Positions 18,290 to 26,719 of a DNA stretch of 64,000 bases are shown piece by piece (the stretch's first letter is position 1; every line of letters begins with the position of its first letter). The position numbers and the translations under genes were made by a program. Source of the stretch: Sporolactobacillus vineae DSM 21990 = SL153 (GTDB lineage: Bacteria; Bacillota; Bacilli; Bacillales; Sporolactobacillaceae); NCBI RefSeq assembly GCF_000377985.1, contig NZ_KB899047.1, forward strand, positions 61,358 to 125,357, read 5' to 3'. Below the pieces are notes generated by a model. It worked only from the letters and a program-made list of their open reading frames with translations. It ran no database searches and was not told the DNA's origin.

Positions 18290-18329
18290 TTTACATTTGT
18301 CCCGGTCAACGCTATACTTACGTAAGTAT
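18290..18329 (+). promoter_or_regulatory. Promoter and palindromic operator of the nitroreductase
   Basis: TTTACA (18290-18295), 17-nt spacer and TATACT (18313-18318) form a near-consensus promoter. A perfect 16-bp palindrome, ATACTTACGTAAGTAT (18314-18329), covers the -10 and start region. It contains TACT and AGTA half-sites six bases apart, close to the TACT-N7-AGTA motif I recall for YodB. Confidence 0.8.
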
Positions 18330-18360
18330 CAGAAAATAAATTAGTTGGGAGCGGTTATTT

Positions 18361-18999
18361 GTGAACAGTGCATTGCAGGCTTTTGTTAAATCGAATGAAT
18401 TTCTCGACGCAATAAAGAAACGTCGTTCTATATACGCCCTTGACAAAGACGTCAAGATCGAGAACGACAAAATCGCAGCAACCATTGAGGAAGCTGTCCA
18501 GTATACACCGGCGGCTTTTAATGCACCTTCTGCCCGTGCAGTCATTCTGTTTGGCGAGGAGAGCAGCAAACTGTGGGGTGAAGGCGGCATCGCGGAACAG
18601 GCCATCCGCAAAGTACTCCCGGAAGGACAGTCTTTTGAACCGACGGCGAAAAAACTGGCTTCCTTTAATGCAGGTATCGGTACGGTTCTATACTTTAAGG
18701 ATGTTGCTGTCGTTAAGAATCTTCAGGAAAAATTTTCCCTTTATGCGGATAATTTTCCAGTCTGGGCGGAACAGACGAACGGAATGACTCAGTTTGCCGT
18801 CTGGACGGCTCTGGCCGATATCGGTATCGGTGCTTCGCTTCAGCACTACAATCCACTGATTGATGACGCTGTCCGAAAGACTTTTGATATTCCGGAAAAC
18901 TGGGTATTGAGAGCAGAAATGCCGTTCGGCAATATTGCGGCACCGGCAGGTCCGAAGGAATTCCAGCTGATCAGCGAGCGTGTCAAAGTCTTAGGGTGA
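18361..18999 (+). CDS. Nitroreductase family protein, probable YodB target
   Basis: A 212-residue flavin enzyme of the NAD(P)H nitroreductase fold. Visible are the FMN-binding KKRRSIYALD near residue 20, YTPAAFNAPSARAV, and ALADIGIGASLQHYNP. It probably reduces quinones or nitroaromatics. The start is GTG 18361 with GGGAGCGG upstream. Directly preceded by a YodB-like repressor gene and the palindromic operator, it is expected to be induced by electrophile stress. A terminator follows at 19029. Confidence 0.87.
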   Translation: MNSALQAFVKSNEFLDAIKKRRSIYALDKDVKIENDKIAATIEEAVQYTPAAFNAPSARAVILFGEESSKLWGEGGIAEQAIRKVLPEGQSFEPTAKKLASFNAGIGTVLYFKDVAVVKNLQEKFSLYADNFPVWAEQTNGMTQFAVWTALADIGIGASLQHYNPLIDDAVRKTFDIPENWVLRAEMPFGNIAAPAGPKEFQLISERVKVLG

Positions 19000-19028
19000 C
19001 AGTAACATGAAGTAAACAGATTTGATCG

Positions 19029-19057
19029 GGGCAGAGAACGATTCTCTGTCCTTTTTT
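19029..19057 (+). terminator. Terminator after the nitroreductase
   Basis: A 10-bp stem (GGGCAGAGAA / TTCTCTGTCC, one G-U pair) with a CGA loop is followed by six T residues. Confidence 0.85.
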
Positions 19058-19227
19058 GTTTTCATCCATCAGGTCCATGTCTTTTCTTTCCGCCGGATCA
19101 CCGAAAGTATATCAAGAATTATTAAAAAATTCTATAATTGGTCTGTCAATTCAGAAAAAATGAGGGTATAATGAAACATAATTTGATGCGATATCTTTTC
19201 ATACATACTACTGGGGGTCAATGGAAC

Positions 19228-20040
19228 ATGAAGAAAAAGTTGTCTTTTCTGTCTCTTATTCTGGTGCTCGTGCTGGCGCTGACAGGCTGCGCTTCGGCGG
19301 GCAGCTCAGGCAGCAGCAGCGCAGCGGCCAAGAAGACGCTGCGGGTTGTGAACGATGCAACATACCCTCCTTTTGAATATCTCAATAAGGGGAAAATGAC
19401 CGGTTTTGACGTCGACATTATGAAGGCTCTGGCAAAGGCGGCCGGCTATAAGTACAACCTGGTCAATGTCGGCTGGGATCCAGTGTTCGCTGAATTAAAA
19501 AATAAGACAGCGGATTTGAGCATTTCTGCAATTTCGATTACAAGTGACCGCGAAAAGACTTATGATTTCTCGGTTCCTTATTTTCTGTCCACAAATAAAA
19601 TCCTTGTTGCCAAAAACAGCAGTGTTAAATCTGCAGCAGATCTGAAAGGGAAAAAGATCGCCGTCCAGTCCGGAACAACAGGACAGGTGGCCATTGAGAA
19701 AATTGTCGGGAAAAACAATCCGAATGTCAGAAAGTTCAAGACGATCAACCTGGCGATTCTGGATATGCTGAACCACGGTTCTGACGCCGTCGTTGCCGAT
19801 AATACGGTGATTGAACAGTATGCGCGGAATAACCCGGGCAAAAATCTAAAAGTCATTCAGGATAATAAAGCGTTTGTTCCGGAATTCTACGGCATTATGT
19901 ATCCGAAAAACAGCAAACTCAAGGCCGATTTTGACAAAGCGATTAATAAGCTCTACAATGACGGCACTTACAAAACAATTTATGAGAAATGGTTCAAGAG
20001 TACGCCGGATATTGCTGCTCTGAAAGCACAGCAGAAATAA
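19228..20040 (+). CDS. Polar amino acid ABC transporter, substrate-binding lipoprotein
   Basis: A 270-residue solute-binding protein, family 3. A lipoprotein signal ends in LTGC near residue 20, then a Ser/Ala linker. Ligand-binding marks are NDATYPPFEYL, GFDVDIMKALAK and LSISAISITSDREKTYDFS. The open frame reaches 19138, but ATG 19228 directly precedes the signal peptide and follows a GGGGGT ribosome site, so the longer start is rejected. A TATAAT at 19167-19172 is a plausible -10. Ligand class (arginine, glutamine, histidine or cystine) is not decidable. The permease and ATPase genes follow. Confidence 0.92.
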   Translation: MKKKLSFLSLILVLVLALTGCASAGSSGSSSAAAKKTLRVVNDATYPPFEYLNKGKMTGFDVDIMKALAKAAGYKYNLVNVGWDPVFAELKNKTADLSISAISITSDREKTYDFSVPYFLSTNKILVAKNSSVKSAADLKGKKIAVQSGTTGQVAIEKIVGKNNPNVRKFKTINLAILDMLNHGSDAVVADNTVIEQYARNNPGKNLKVIQDNKAFVPEFYGIMYPKNSKLKADFDKAINKLYNDGTYKTIYEKWFKSTPDIAALKAQQK

Positions 20041-20065
20041 AATGAGAAAATAAATGAATCTGAAG

Positions 20066-20097
20066 AGTTGCTTAACAGAAACGTTAGGCAACTTTTT
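20066..20097 (+). terminator. Intercistronic terminator between binding protein and permease
   Basis: An 11-bp stem (AGTTGCTTAAC / GTTAGGCAACT, one G-U pair) and a TTTTT tail lie inside the operon. Partial termination here would make the binding protein in excess over the membrane complex. Confidence 0.75.
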
Positions 20098-20115
20098 GGT
20101 TAGGAGAGGATTTTG

Positions 20116-20772
20116 TTGAATTTTCGTTTTGACCTGATTTGGGGCTACATGCCCTTCTTTCTGGCGGGCACAAAACTCACGATCATTCTGTCATTGTCGG
20201 GTATTGTCTTCGGTACACTGCTCGGGCTGATTATCTGCTTTGGAAAAATGTCGAAGCATCGTGCGATACGGATTCCCTTTCTCTGTTACATCGGCTTTTT
20301 CCGAGGAACACCGCTCTACGTGCAGATCCTGATTGTCAACTTCGGTGTCGTTCCTGTGCTGCTTCATCAGTCTAACGGCCTGCTTGCAGGGATCGCGGCG
20401 CTGTCGCTGAATGAAGCGGCCTATATTGCCGAAGTATTCCGGGCAGGTATCGAATCGATCGATGACGGCCAGACGGAAGCGGCCCGTTCGCTGGGCATGA
20501 CGCATGTACAGGCAATGCGTTATATCATTTTACCGCAGGCAGTGAGACACGTTCTGCCGCCGATGGGTAATGAGTTTATCAGTCTGATTAAGGATTCATC
20601 GCTTGTTTCCTATATTGCAGCTCCGGAACTGACCTATTGGGCAGTAAACATGGGTGCCCAGTATTCGCTTGTCTGGGAACCTTATCTGACGATCGCGCTG
20701 ATCTATCTGATCCTGACGCTGACGATGAGTTACTTCGTGCATCTCACGGAAAGGAGGATGGCAACAAAATGA
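20116..20772 (+). CDS. Polar amino acid ABC transporter, permease
   Basis: A permease of about 218 residues of the HisM/GlnP type with about five membrane helices and the EAA loop [23 protein letters not shown] codons at 20113 and 20116 are both possible; 20116 sits better after AGGAGAGGA (20102-20110). The stop overlaps the ATPase start as ATGA. Confidence 0.92.
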   Translation: MNFRFDLIWGYMPFFLAGTKLTIILSLSGIVFGTLLGLIICFGKMSKHRAIRIPFLCYIGFFRGTPLYVQILIVNFGVVPVLLHQSNGLLAGIAALSLNEAAYIAEVFRAGIESIDDGQTEAARSLGMTHVQAMRYIILPQAVRHVLPPMGNEFISLIKDSSLVSYIAAPELTYWAVNMGAQYSLVWEPYLTIALIYLILTLTMSYFVHLTERRMATK

Positions 20773-21494
20773 TGATCCAGGTAGAAAACCTGAAGAAGAC
20801 GTTCGGTAATAATGAAGTATTAAAAGATATTAATCTGAGTGTCGACAAACGGGAAGTGGTCGTGGTCATCGGCCCTTCAGGATCGGGAAAGTCGACACTG
20901 CTTCGTTGTATCAACCAGCTTGAGCCGATTACTTCCGGGCGTGTTCTGATTGAGGGCGTCGACATATCCGGGCAGAAGACAAATATTAACAAGATTCGCC
21001 AGGATGTCGGCATGGTGTTCCAACAGTTTAATCTGTTCCCGCATATGACGGTTCTTGAGAACATCATGCTGGCGCCGATGAAGGTGAAAAAAGTGCCGAA
21101 AAGCGAAGCAAAGGAAACCGCCATTGCGCTTCTGAAAAAAGTCGGCCTTGAAGAGAAAGCGGGAACGTATCCGGATTCGCTTTCAGGCGGTCAGAAGCAG
21201 CGTATTGCCATTGCCCGCGCACTGGCTATGGAGCCGAAAATGATGCTGTTCGATGAGCCGACGTCGGCTCTGGACCCTGAAATGGTGGGGGATGTTCTGG
21301 ATGTGATGAAGCGTCTGGCCAAAGACGGGATGACGATGGTTGTTGTGACCCATGAGATGGGCTTTGCCCGGGAAGTCGGCGACCGCGTCATTTTCATGGA
21401 TGGCGGGTATATTGTTGAGGAAAATGAGCCGCACGAGCTGTTCAGCCATCCAAAGGAGGAACGGACAAAGTCTTTCCTGAGTAAAGTACTGTGA
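20769..21494 (+). CDS. Polar amino acid ABC transporter, ATPase
   Basis: A 241-residue ABC ATPase with Walker [10 protein letters not shown] near residue 38, signature LSGGQKQR, Walker [14 protein letters not shown] and H-loop [10 protein letters not shown]. It energises the permease just upstream. AGGAGG at 20753-20758 supports ATG 20769, which overlaps the permease stop. The apparently longer frame from 20637 is out of the permease frame and is rejected. A near-duplicate system lies at 54.0-56.2 kb. Confidence 0.95.
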   Translation: MMIQVENLKKTFGNNEVLKDINLSVDKREVVVVIGPSGSGKSTLLRCINQLEPITSGRVLIEGVDISGQKTNINKIRQDVGMVFQQFNLFPHMTVLENIMLAPMKVKKVPKSEAKETAIALLKKVGLEEKAGTYPDSLSGGQKQRIAIARALAMEPKMMLFDEPTSALDPEMVGDVLDVMKRLAKDGMTMVVVTHEMGFAREVGDRVIFMDGGYIVEENEPHELFSHPKEERTKSFLSKVL

Positions 21495-21495
21495 T

Positions 21496-21545
21496 CCGCT
21501 GAAAAAGAGGCCTGCTCACCAATGAGCAGGCCTCTTTTTTCAGCG
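21496..21545. terminator. Strong bidirectional terminator
   Basis: A very long stem: AAAAGAGGCCTGCTCA pairs with TGAGCAGGCCTCTTTT around a CCAA loop, and the pairing extends outward through CCGCTG / CAGCGG. It ends the amino-acid transporter operon and the convergent minus-strand gene. Confidence 0.9.
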
Positions 21546-21596
21546 GACGGCTTTTCTTTCCTTCTCTAATTCGTTTAAAAATAACGTTAAAAGGTT

Positions 21597-21968
21597 TCAG
21601 ATTTCCTTATAAATCTGTATTTGTTTAATCTCCGGCATCATGCTGTAAGCCGTCAGTCTGTGCTGGCCGTCGTACAATCCAAAGTCCTTATTGCAGATCA
21701 GCGGCGGAAGTTTACCGCCGTCATGAATGTAATCAATCATCTGCTTCACGTTATCCGTATGATAATCGTCATAGTTCTGCGGATTTTTCTCCCATTCCTT
21801 AAAGGTCATCAGATTCTTGCCGTTCGTGCTGAATGAGCAGGGCGCGTCATACAAAGATTCTTTGTCGACTGTCGTGAGGATAAACTTATGCTCGTCCGTA
21901 CCAAACGCATCATTTTCAATGTCATTGTACCTGCTGCAAATTTCTTTACCCGTGATATATTCGGTCAT
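21597..21968 (-). CDS. Standalone ParB-like domain protein
   Basis: A 123-residue protein of unknown role. The C-terminal half, GGKLPPLICNKDFGLYDGQHRL followed by TAYSMM, resembles the ParB/Srx nucleotide-binding fold with its DGQHR motif. The N-terminal 60 residues are rich in Asp, Asn and Tyr and show no known domain. Its AT-richer, Asn/Asp/Tyr-rich composition differs from its neighbours and may indicate transfer. It lacks the DNA-binding helix-turn-helix of true ParB and has no parA nearby, so chromosome partition is unlikely. ATG 21968 is preceded by GGAAGGG at rather long spacing. Confidence 0.65.
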   Translation of the reverse strand: MTEYITGKEICSRYNDIENDAFGTDEHKFILTTVDKESLYDAPCSFSTNGKNLMTFKEWEKNPQNYDDYHTDNVKQMIDYIHDGGKLPPLICNKDFGLYDGQHRLTAYSMMPEIKQIQIYKEI

Positions 21969-22124
21969 GTGTGATTATCCCTTCCTTACAAGGCTGTGTC
22001 GCACGTATCTAAGTCTAATTTATAATAATCCCGTTGATTTTGCAAAAAAACTCGTCATCCTTGATTTGACAGTGAATTCTGATAGACTGGTTAATAAAAA
22101 AGATAGAGGATGGAGTGACTTTAA

Positions 22125-22619
22125 GTGACTTTAGAAAACGTCAGAGCAATGTTTCGAGCAGTTGGACGGGAACAGGATATTATTGAACTTCATCAGTCCA
22201 GCGCAACAGTCGGACTGGCTGCCGAACATCTGCATGTTGAACCGGAAAGGATTGCCAAAACGCTGGCCTTCCGCGGAGAAAATAAAGAAGGAGCAATGCT
22301 CGTTGTTTCAGCGGGTGATGCGAAAATTGATAATAAGGGATTCCGTCATGAGTTCGGCTTCAAGGCACACATGCTTTCCCCGGAAGATACACTTGATCTT
22401 GTCGGTCATGCCATCGGCGGTGTCTGCCCGTTCGCATTAAAAAAGGACTGGCCGGTGTTCCTGGATGTATCCTTAAAACGGTTTACAACTGTTTTTCCAG
22501 CGTGCGGCAGCAGTAACTCAGCGATTGAGCTGACGATTGACGAACTCTATAAATATGGCCATGCCCGGGGCTGGGTTGACGTGTGCAAGGGCTGGCGCGG
22601 CGAAACAGATCTATCCTGA
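22125..22619 (+). CDS. YbaK/EbsC-family protein (aminoacyl-tRNA editing domain)
   Basis: A 164-residue standalone editing-domain protein. Family marks are ERIAKTLAFRG with the catalytic-region lysine near residue 45, DAKIDNKGFRHEFG and VGHAIGGVCPFAL. Relatives hydrolyse mischarged tRNA, for example Cys-tRNA(Pro) or Ala-tRNA(Pro). The start is GTG 22125 with AGGATGGAG at 22106-22114. The start region is a tandem duplication, GTGACTTTA repeated, so an out-of-frame GTG lies at 22115. A possible promoter has TTGACA at 22066-22071. Confidence 0.88.
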   Translation: MTLENVRAMFRAVGREQDIIELHQSSATVGLAAEHLHVEPERIAKTLAFRGENKEGAMLVVSAGDAKIDNKGFRHEFGFKAHMLSPEDTLDLVGHAIGGVCPFALKKDWPVFLDVSLKRFTTVFPACGSSNSAIELTIDELYKYGHARGWVDVCKGWRGETDLS

Positions 22620-22673
22620 GCAGCCGAAGCGGATCCTTTTTGTCGATTCAGCACATCTTATGAAGTAATTTGT

Positions 22674-22702
22674 TTGATTTTCTAAACTGTATTCATTATA
22701 AT
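22674..22702 (+). promoter_or_regulatory. Promoter of the Rrf2-family regulator
   Basis: TTGATT (22674-22679), 17-nt spacer, TATAAT (22697-22702), 31 nt before the ATG. Confidence 0.8.
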
Positions 22703-22733
22703 TACATTAATCTATTAAAAAGGATACGATTCA

Positions 22734-23195
22734 ATGAACAGTGAATTTACGATAGCTGTGCATTGTCTGATTATCCTGGCAGGCGCACCCGAACAGATAT
22801 GGAACAGCGAGACTCTGGCGGGTAAGGTGCATACACACCCGGCCCGGGTCAGGAAGATTATGAGTCTTCTGAGAAGAAATTGTCTGATCAGGACAAAAGA
22901 AGGTCTGGGCGGGGGTTACCGTCTTGCCTGTGATCCGGAGACTTGCAGTCTGGCTGAAATTTACCGGATGACCTCATGCAGCGCCCTGAAGCTCAACTGG
23001 TGTTCGGATTCAGACGATAAGACTGGCAAAGCGGAGAGCAGCGGAATCAGATTGGCACTGGAGCGGACCTTCTCAGGTGCGGAACATGTTCTGGAAAAGT
23101 ATCTGTCGAAGCAATCGATCGGCTCTCTCCTTCGCGAACTTCAGGGAGAGTCCGGCACGGAGATATCTGCTGCGAAAAGTCTCTCGGAAAAATAA
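22734..23195 (+). CDS. Rrf2-family transcriptional regulator
   Basis: A 153-residue winged-helix regulator. The DNA-binding part has TIAVHCLIILAG, LAGKVHTHPARVRKIMSLL and the wing TKEGLGGGYRLA. Cysteines at SCSALKLNWCS (about residues 82-90) could be a sensing site, but the three-Cys cluster of IscR-type iron-sulfur regulators is not complete. It may be closer to the YwnA-type group. Its target is unknown; the IDEAL-like gene follows at 24 nt and may be co-transcribed. Confidence 0.88.
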   Translation: MNSEFTIAVHCLIILAGAPEQIWNSETLAGKVHTHPARVRKIMSLLRRNCLIRTKEGLGGGYRLACDPETCSLAEIYRMTSCSALKLNWCSDSDDKTGKAESSGIRLALERTFSGAEHVLEKYLSKQSIGSLLRELQGESGTEISAAKSLSEK

Positions 23196-23219
23196 TTACA
23201 GGATCGGTGGTGATAGGTG

Positions 23220-23582
23220 ATGAAGCAAAGATCAAGCTGGAAAAAGGGCGATTGGGTAAAAGGAAGAACAGTAAACGGCGAGCTGATGTGTGGCTATGTC
23301 ATCGACTTTGACAGTAATGACGGAACGGTTAAGGTTGCCGTTGTCGCCTGCGATCGTGAGTCAACGGTCGGCAGGACGGTTGAGACGCTGAACTATCTGA
23401 TCAAACCCTTCCCGGTTCAGCCGTTCAACAATGATCAGCTGCGCAGTCTGGCCGACCTTGCCTTGATCACGTCCGACCGGGAATGGTTTATGGACTTGTC
23501 AGGACAGCTGGCCAAAAGTAAAAGCACTGTCAGTGACCGGAAAGAAAAGGCCGATAACTGGTTCTGGTCGCCGCAGCGCTGA
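23220..23582 (+). CDS. Small protein with an IDEAL-domain-like C-terminus
   Basis: A 120-residue cytoplasmic protein. The first half, WKKGDWVKGRTVNGELMCGY, looks like a small beta domain of the kind found before IDEAL motifs. The segment LRSLADLALITSDREWFMDL near residue 80 resembles the short helical IDEAL domain of Bacillales proteins. IDEAL proteins are mostly uncharacterised; some modulate competence or act as adaptors. ATG 23220 fits the GGTGGTGAT at 23205-23213 better than GTG 23217. Family assignment is from motif recognition only. Confidence 0.6.
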   Translation: MKQRSSWKKGDWVKGRTVNGELMCGYVIDFDSNDGTVKVAVVACDRESTVGRTVETLNYLIKPFPVQPFNNDQLRSLADLALITSDREWFMDLSGQLAKSKSTVSDRKEKADNWFWSPQR

Positions 23583-23707
23583 TAAAGACTACTGGGAATG
23601 ATTAAATAGATGATTACAGGAGCGCCCGCACACTTATCTGTACGGACGTTTTTATTGACCGGAACCAGGAAGATTTTTACGGACAGTCCGGAAATCAGAC
23701 GATTTTT

Positions 23708-23735
23708 TTGGTGACAGTTGGAGAAAGCGTATATT
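23708..23735 (+). promoter_or_regulatory. Possible promoter of the multidrug exporter
   Basis: TTGGTG (23708-23713), 16-nt spacer, TATATT (23730-23735), about 135 nt before the ATG. The rest of the 287-nt gap contains several imperfect inverted repeats near the start (for example GGTCAGCGGAAA and TTTCGTTGACC, 23798-23831) that might bind a repressor. Confidence 0.4.
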
Positions 23736-23869
23736 TCTTTTTTTAATAATTAATTTATGAGAGAATGAACAAATGTACGGGTCGGACAAAGATTCCGGTC
23801 AGCGGAAAACAACGGTCCGGTTTCGTTGACCTGACGATCAAGTAAATTAATGACAGGAGTTTTGAACGA

Positions 23870-25312
23870 ATGAGTCAACAGAAAATCCGGCAAGAAGAAC
23901 AGAAGATCAGAAGAGGGATGATTACGGTTGCACTGATCATCGGGGCATTTGTAGCGATCCTGAATGAGACATTTCTGAACATCGCGATGGCCGACCTGAT
24001 GAAGACATTCAATGTGTCGGCGACAACCGTGCAATGGCTGGCCACATCTTATATGCTGGTCATCGGGATTCTTATGCCGGTTACCGCTTTACTTGCCGGA
24101 TGGTTCACCACACGTCAGATGTTCCTCGGTGCGATGGCGCTTTTCCTGCTGGGTACGGTGATTTGCGGTTTTTCGCCGACTTTCGGCTTCCTGCTCCTGG
24201 GTCGCGTGATTCAGGCATCCGGCTCAGGGCTGCTGATGCCGGTGATGATGAATACCATCCTGTACATTTATCCGGCTGAAAAACGTGGTGCAGCCATGGG
24301 GATGATCGGACTGGTTATTATGTTTGCACCCGCTCTTGGCCCGACACTGTCCGGGTTAATTATTTCCGTGTTCTCCTGGCGCTGGCTGTTCTATCTGGTG
24401 ATTCCGCTTGCCGTTTTCTCCATTGCTTTTGCGGCACGTTATCTGAAAAATGTATCGGATGTCACACGGCCGGCTGTTGAGATTCCTTCAATTATTTTGT
24501 CGACAGTCGGTTTCGGCGGGCTGGTCTATGGTATGGGCTCCAGTGCTGAAGGCGGTGCTGTCGGTCCGGTCATGATGATGATCGGTGCCGTGTCGCTGAT
24601 CCTGTTTGTCTGGCGCCAGCTGGCCATTGACCATCCGATCCTGAATCTGCATACATTTAAATTTCCGATGTACGCCTTGTCGACGATTATCCTGATCCTG
24701 ATGATGATGACGCTGTTCTCGACGATGATCCTGCTGCCGCTTTACATGCAGAAAGTGCTGCTGCTGTCGTCGTTCGGCGCCGGCCTGGTACTTCTTCCGG
24801 GCGGATTGATAAATGGGTTTCTGTCTCCGATTATGGGCAAGCTGTTTGATAAATTTGGGCCGAGGTGGCTTGTTATTCCGGGCATGCTGCTGATGATCCT
24901 CGTCATCTTCCTGATGAGCCGAATGAACATTGCAGAAAACACTGTCTATGTGGTCATTCTTTATGCCGTCCTGCTGATCGGCATGGCCATGGTGATGATG
25001 CCGGTTTCCACAACAGGACTGAATGATCTTCCAAAGAAACTCTATCCGCACGGGACAGCGATCATGAATACGCTGGAACAGGTTGCGGGCGGAATTGGCA
25101 CAGCTTTGTTCGTCGGAATAATGGCTTCAGGACAACAGGCTTATCTAAGCCGATCGGCAGATCCGACCAACTCCGGACAGATTCGTCAGGCGATGGTTTC
25201 CGGTATGAGCACAGCTTTCCTGATCGCCATGATTCTGGCCGTTGTCTCATTAATTCTTGCATTGTTCCTGAAACGAACGGTTTCTGAAGAGGCGCAGTCT
25301 GAGCCCCATTAA
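23870..25312 (+). CDS. MDR-family MFS transporter (DHA2, EmrB/LmrB type)
   Basis: A 480-residue drug:proton antiporter with about 14 membrane segments. Motif D1-like LNETFLNIAMADLMKTF at the first helix, TTVQWLATSYML, and GRVIQASGSGLLMPVM (motif C region) place it with LmrB and EmrB. Such proteins export lincosamides and other hydrophobic drugs; the actual substrate is unknown. It has its own terminator at 25332-25364. Confidence 0.9.
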   Translation: MSQQKIRQEEQKIRRGMITVALIIGAFVAILNETFLNIAMADLMKTFNVSATTVQWLATSYMLVIGILMPVTALLAGWFTTRQMFLGAMALFLLGTVICGFSPTFGFLLLGRVIQASGSGLLMPVMMNTILYIYPAEKRGAAMGMIGLVIMFAPALGPTLSGLIISVFSWRWLFYLVIPLAVFSIAFAARYLKNVSDVTRPAVEIPSIILSTVGFGGLVYGMGSSAEGGAVGPVMMMIGAVSLILFVWRQLAIDHPILNLHTFKFPMYALSTIILILMMMTLFSTMILLPLYMQKVLLLSSFGAGLVLLPGGLINGFLSPIMGKLFDKFGPRWLVIPGMLLMILVIFLMSRMNIAENTVYVVILYAVLLIGMAMVMMPVSTTGLNDLPKKLYPHGTAIMNTLEQVAGGIGTALFVGIMASGQQAYLSRSADPTNSGQIRQAMVSGMSTAFLIAMILAVVSLILALFLKRTVSEEAQSEPH

Positions 25313-25331
25313 ATTCATTTGACCAACGAAA

Positions 25332-25364
25332 AAAACGGTCCCCATCGTTTACGGGGACCGTTTT
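25332..25364. terminator. Bidirectional terminator between convergent MFS genes
   Basis: AAAACGGTCCCC and GGGGACCGTTTT are perfect 12-bp arms around a 9-nt loop, with T-runs on either strand. Confidence 0.9.
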
Positions 25365-25379
25365 ATGCTGCCCGGCGTA

Positions 25380-26600
25380 TCAGCCGAGTTCCTGATTCTT
25401 CGTTTCTTTTCCCAAAAACAGTACAGCAAGTACGGCGATAATAATTGAGATACAGAACACGGTGAAAATAACAGAAATACTAGTGCGGCTGACAATCAGA
25501 TAACCGACAAGGAGCGGTCCGAAAATGCCGCCGATCCGGCCGAATGCTGCAGCCATACCGGTACCGGTTCCACGGATCAGTGTCGGATACTGTTCCGGTG
25601 AGTAGGCATACAATGCGCCCCATGCCCCCAGATTAAAGAAAGAAAGCAGGATACCGGAGGTCAGCAGCAGCGGCAGGGTGGAAGCGATGCCGAAGAAGAA
25701 GGCGAAGATGGCGGTTCCGAGCAGGTAAACAATCAGCACCATTTTTCTGCCCCACTTTTCAATCAGCCAGGCCGCAGTGAAGTAGCCCGGCAGCTGAGCG
25801 AGTGTCATGATCAGGACGTACTGAAAACTTTTAATCATACTGAATCCCTTCAGGACCACAACACCCGGCAGCCACAGGAACATGCCATAATACGAGAAAA
25901 CGACGCAGAACCAGAGAATCCAGAGCATGATTGTACGTTTCGCATATTTTCCCGACCAGACTTCGGCGATGTTTTTCAGAAAACCTTGTTTTTCTTCTTT
26001 CTTCTTTGCTTCAAACTTTTCTGAGTCCTGAATACTCCATCTCAGATAGATCGCATAGAAGGCCGGGAGTGCGCCGATGACCAGGGCAATGCGCCAGCCA
26101 TACTGCGGGATGATGAAATATGAGATCAGCGCTGCGACGATCCAGCCGCCTGCCCAGAAACTTTCCAGCAGAACAACGGTGCGGCCCCGCTTTGCCGTTG
26201 CCACACTTTCCGAAACAAGCGTAGAGGCAACCGGTAATTCACCGCCGAGGCCCATGCCGATAAAGAAGCGCAGGACGAGAAAGATGGCAAGACCCGTGGT
26301 CAGTGCCGATAATCCAGCACCGATGGAGAACAGCAGCATGGTCAGGATCAAAACATTCCGGCGTCCTGCCCGGTCGGCCAGGATGCCGAACAGGAACGCA
26401 CCGACGGCCATTCCAATCGAACTGATGCTCCCGATCCATCCCATCTGAACTTCGTTGAGTTTCCATTCCTGGGCCAGCGCGACAATAATAAATGAGATCA
26501 TCCCGACATCCATCGCGTCGAACAGCCAGGCCAGCCCGGCAACGCCGAGCAGCTTTCTTTCTCCTTTTACAGGTGCAGCAGATACAGTTGTAGCAGACAT
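25380..26600 (-). CDS. MFS metabolite:H+ symporter (sugar/aromatic-acid porter type)
   Basis: A 406-residue transporter with 12 membrane segments. Family marks are WLFDAMDVGMISFI near residue 28, ILADRAGRRNVL between helices 2 and 3, and RFFIGMGLGGELPVA in helix 4. These fit the metabolite:H+ symporters that import aromatic acids, dicarboxylates or sugars. ATG 26600 is preceded by AGGGGGAT. A consensus promoter with an operator-like inverted repeat lies upstream. Confidence 0.87.
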   Translation of the reverse strand: MSATTVSAAPVKGERKLLGVAGLAWLFDAMDVGMISFIIVALAQEWKLNEVQMGWIGSISSIGMAVGAFLFGILADRAGRRNVLILTMLLFSIGAGLSALTTGLAIFLVLRFFIGMGLGGELPVASTLVSESVATAKRGRTVVLLESFWAGGWIVAALISYFIIPQYGWRIALVIGALPAFYAIYLRWSIQDSEKFEAKKKEEKQGFLKNIAEVWSGKYAKRTIMLWILWFCVVFSYYGMFLWLPGVVVLKGFSMIKSFQYVLIMTLAQLPGYFTAAWLIEKWGRKMVLIVYLLGTAIFAFFFGIASTLPLLLTSGILLSFFNLGAWGALYAYSPEQYPTLIRGTGTGMAAAFGRIGGIFGPLLVGYLIVSRTSISVIFTVFCISIIIAVLAVLFLGKETKNQELG

Positions 26601-26675
26601 TTAGCGATCCCCCTGAATTCATGATGAGAGCGCCTTGACAAGTTCCAGCCGGGCGCCTTTTTCTTAGCATGTACC

Positions 26676-26719
26676 GTCAAACTTGACCTTATTATAGAAG
26701 TAAATATTACAGGTGTAAA
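26676..26719 (-). promoter_or_regulatory. Promoter and operator-like repeat of the MFS symporter
   Basis: On the minus strand TTTACA (26719-26714), a 17-nt spacer and TATAAT (26696-26691). Just downstream GTCAA-AC-TTGAC (26676-26687) is an inverted repeat over the probable start site, suited to a repressor. The rest of 26601-26939 holds no gene I can support. Confidence 0.75.

Noticed and set aside
26628..26665. GCGCC / GGCGC pairing with TTTTT as a plus-strand terminator
   Set aside because: The stem is only 5-6 bp with a long loop and there is no plus-strand gene upstream for it to end.
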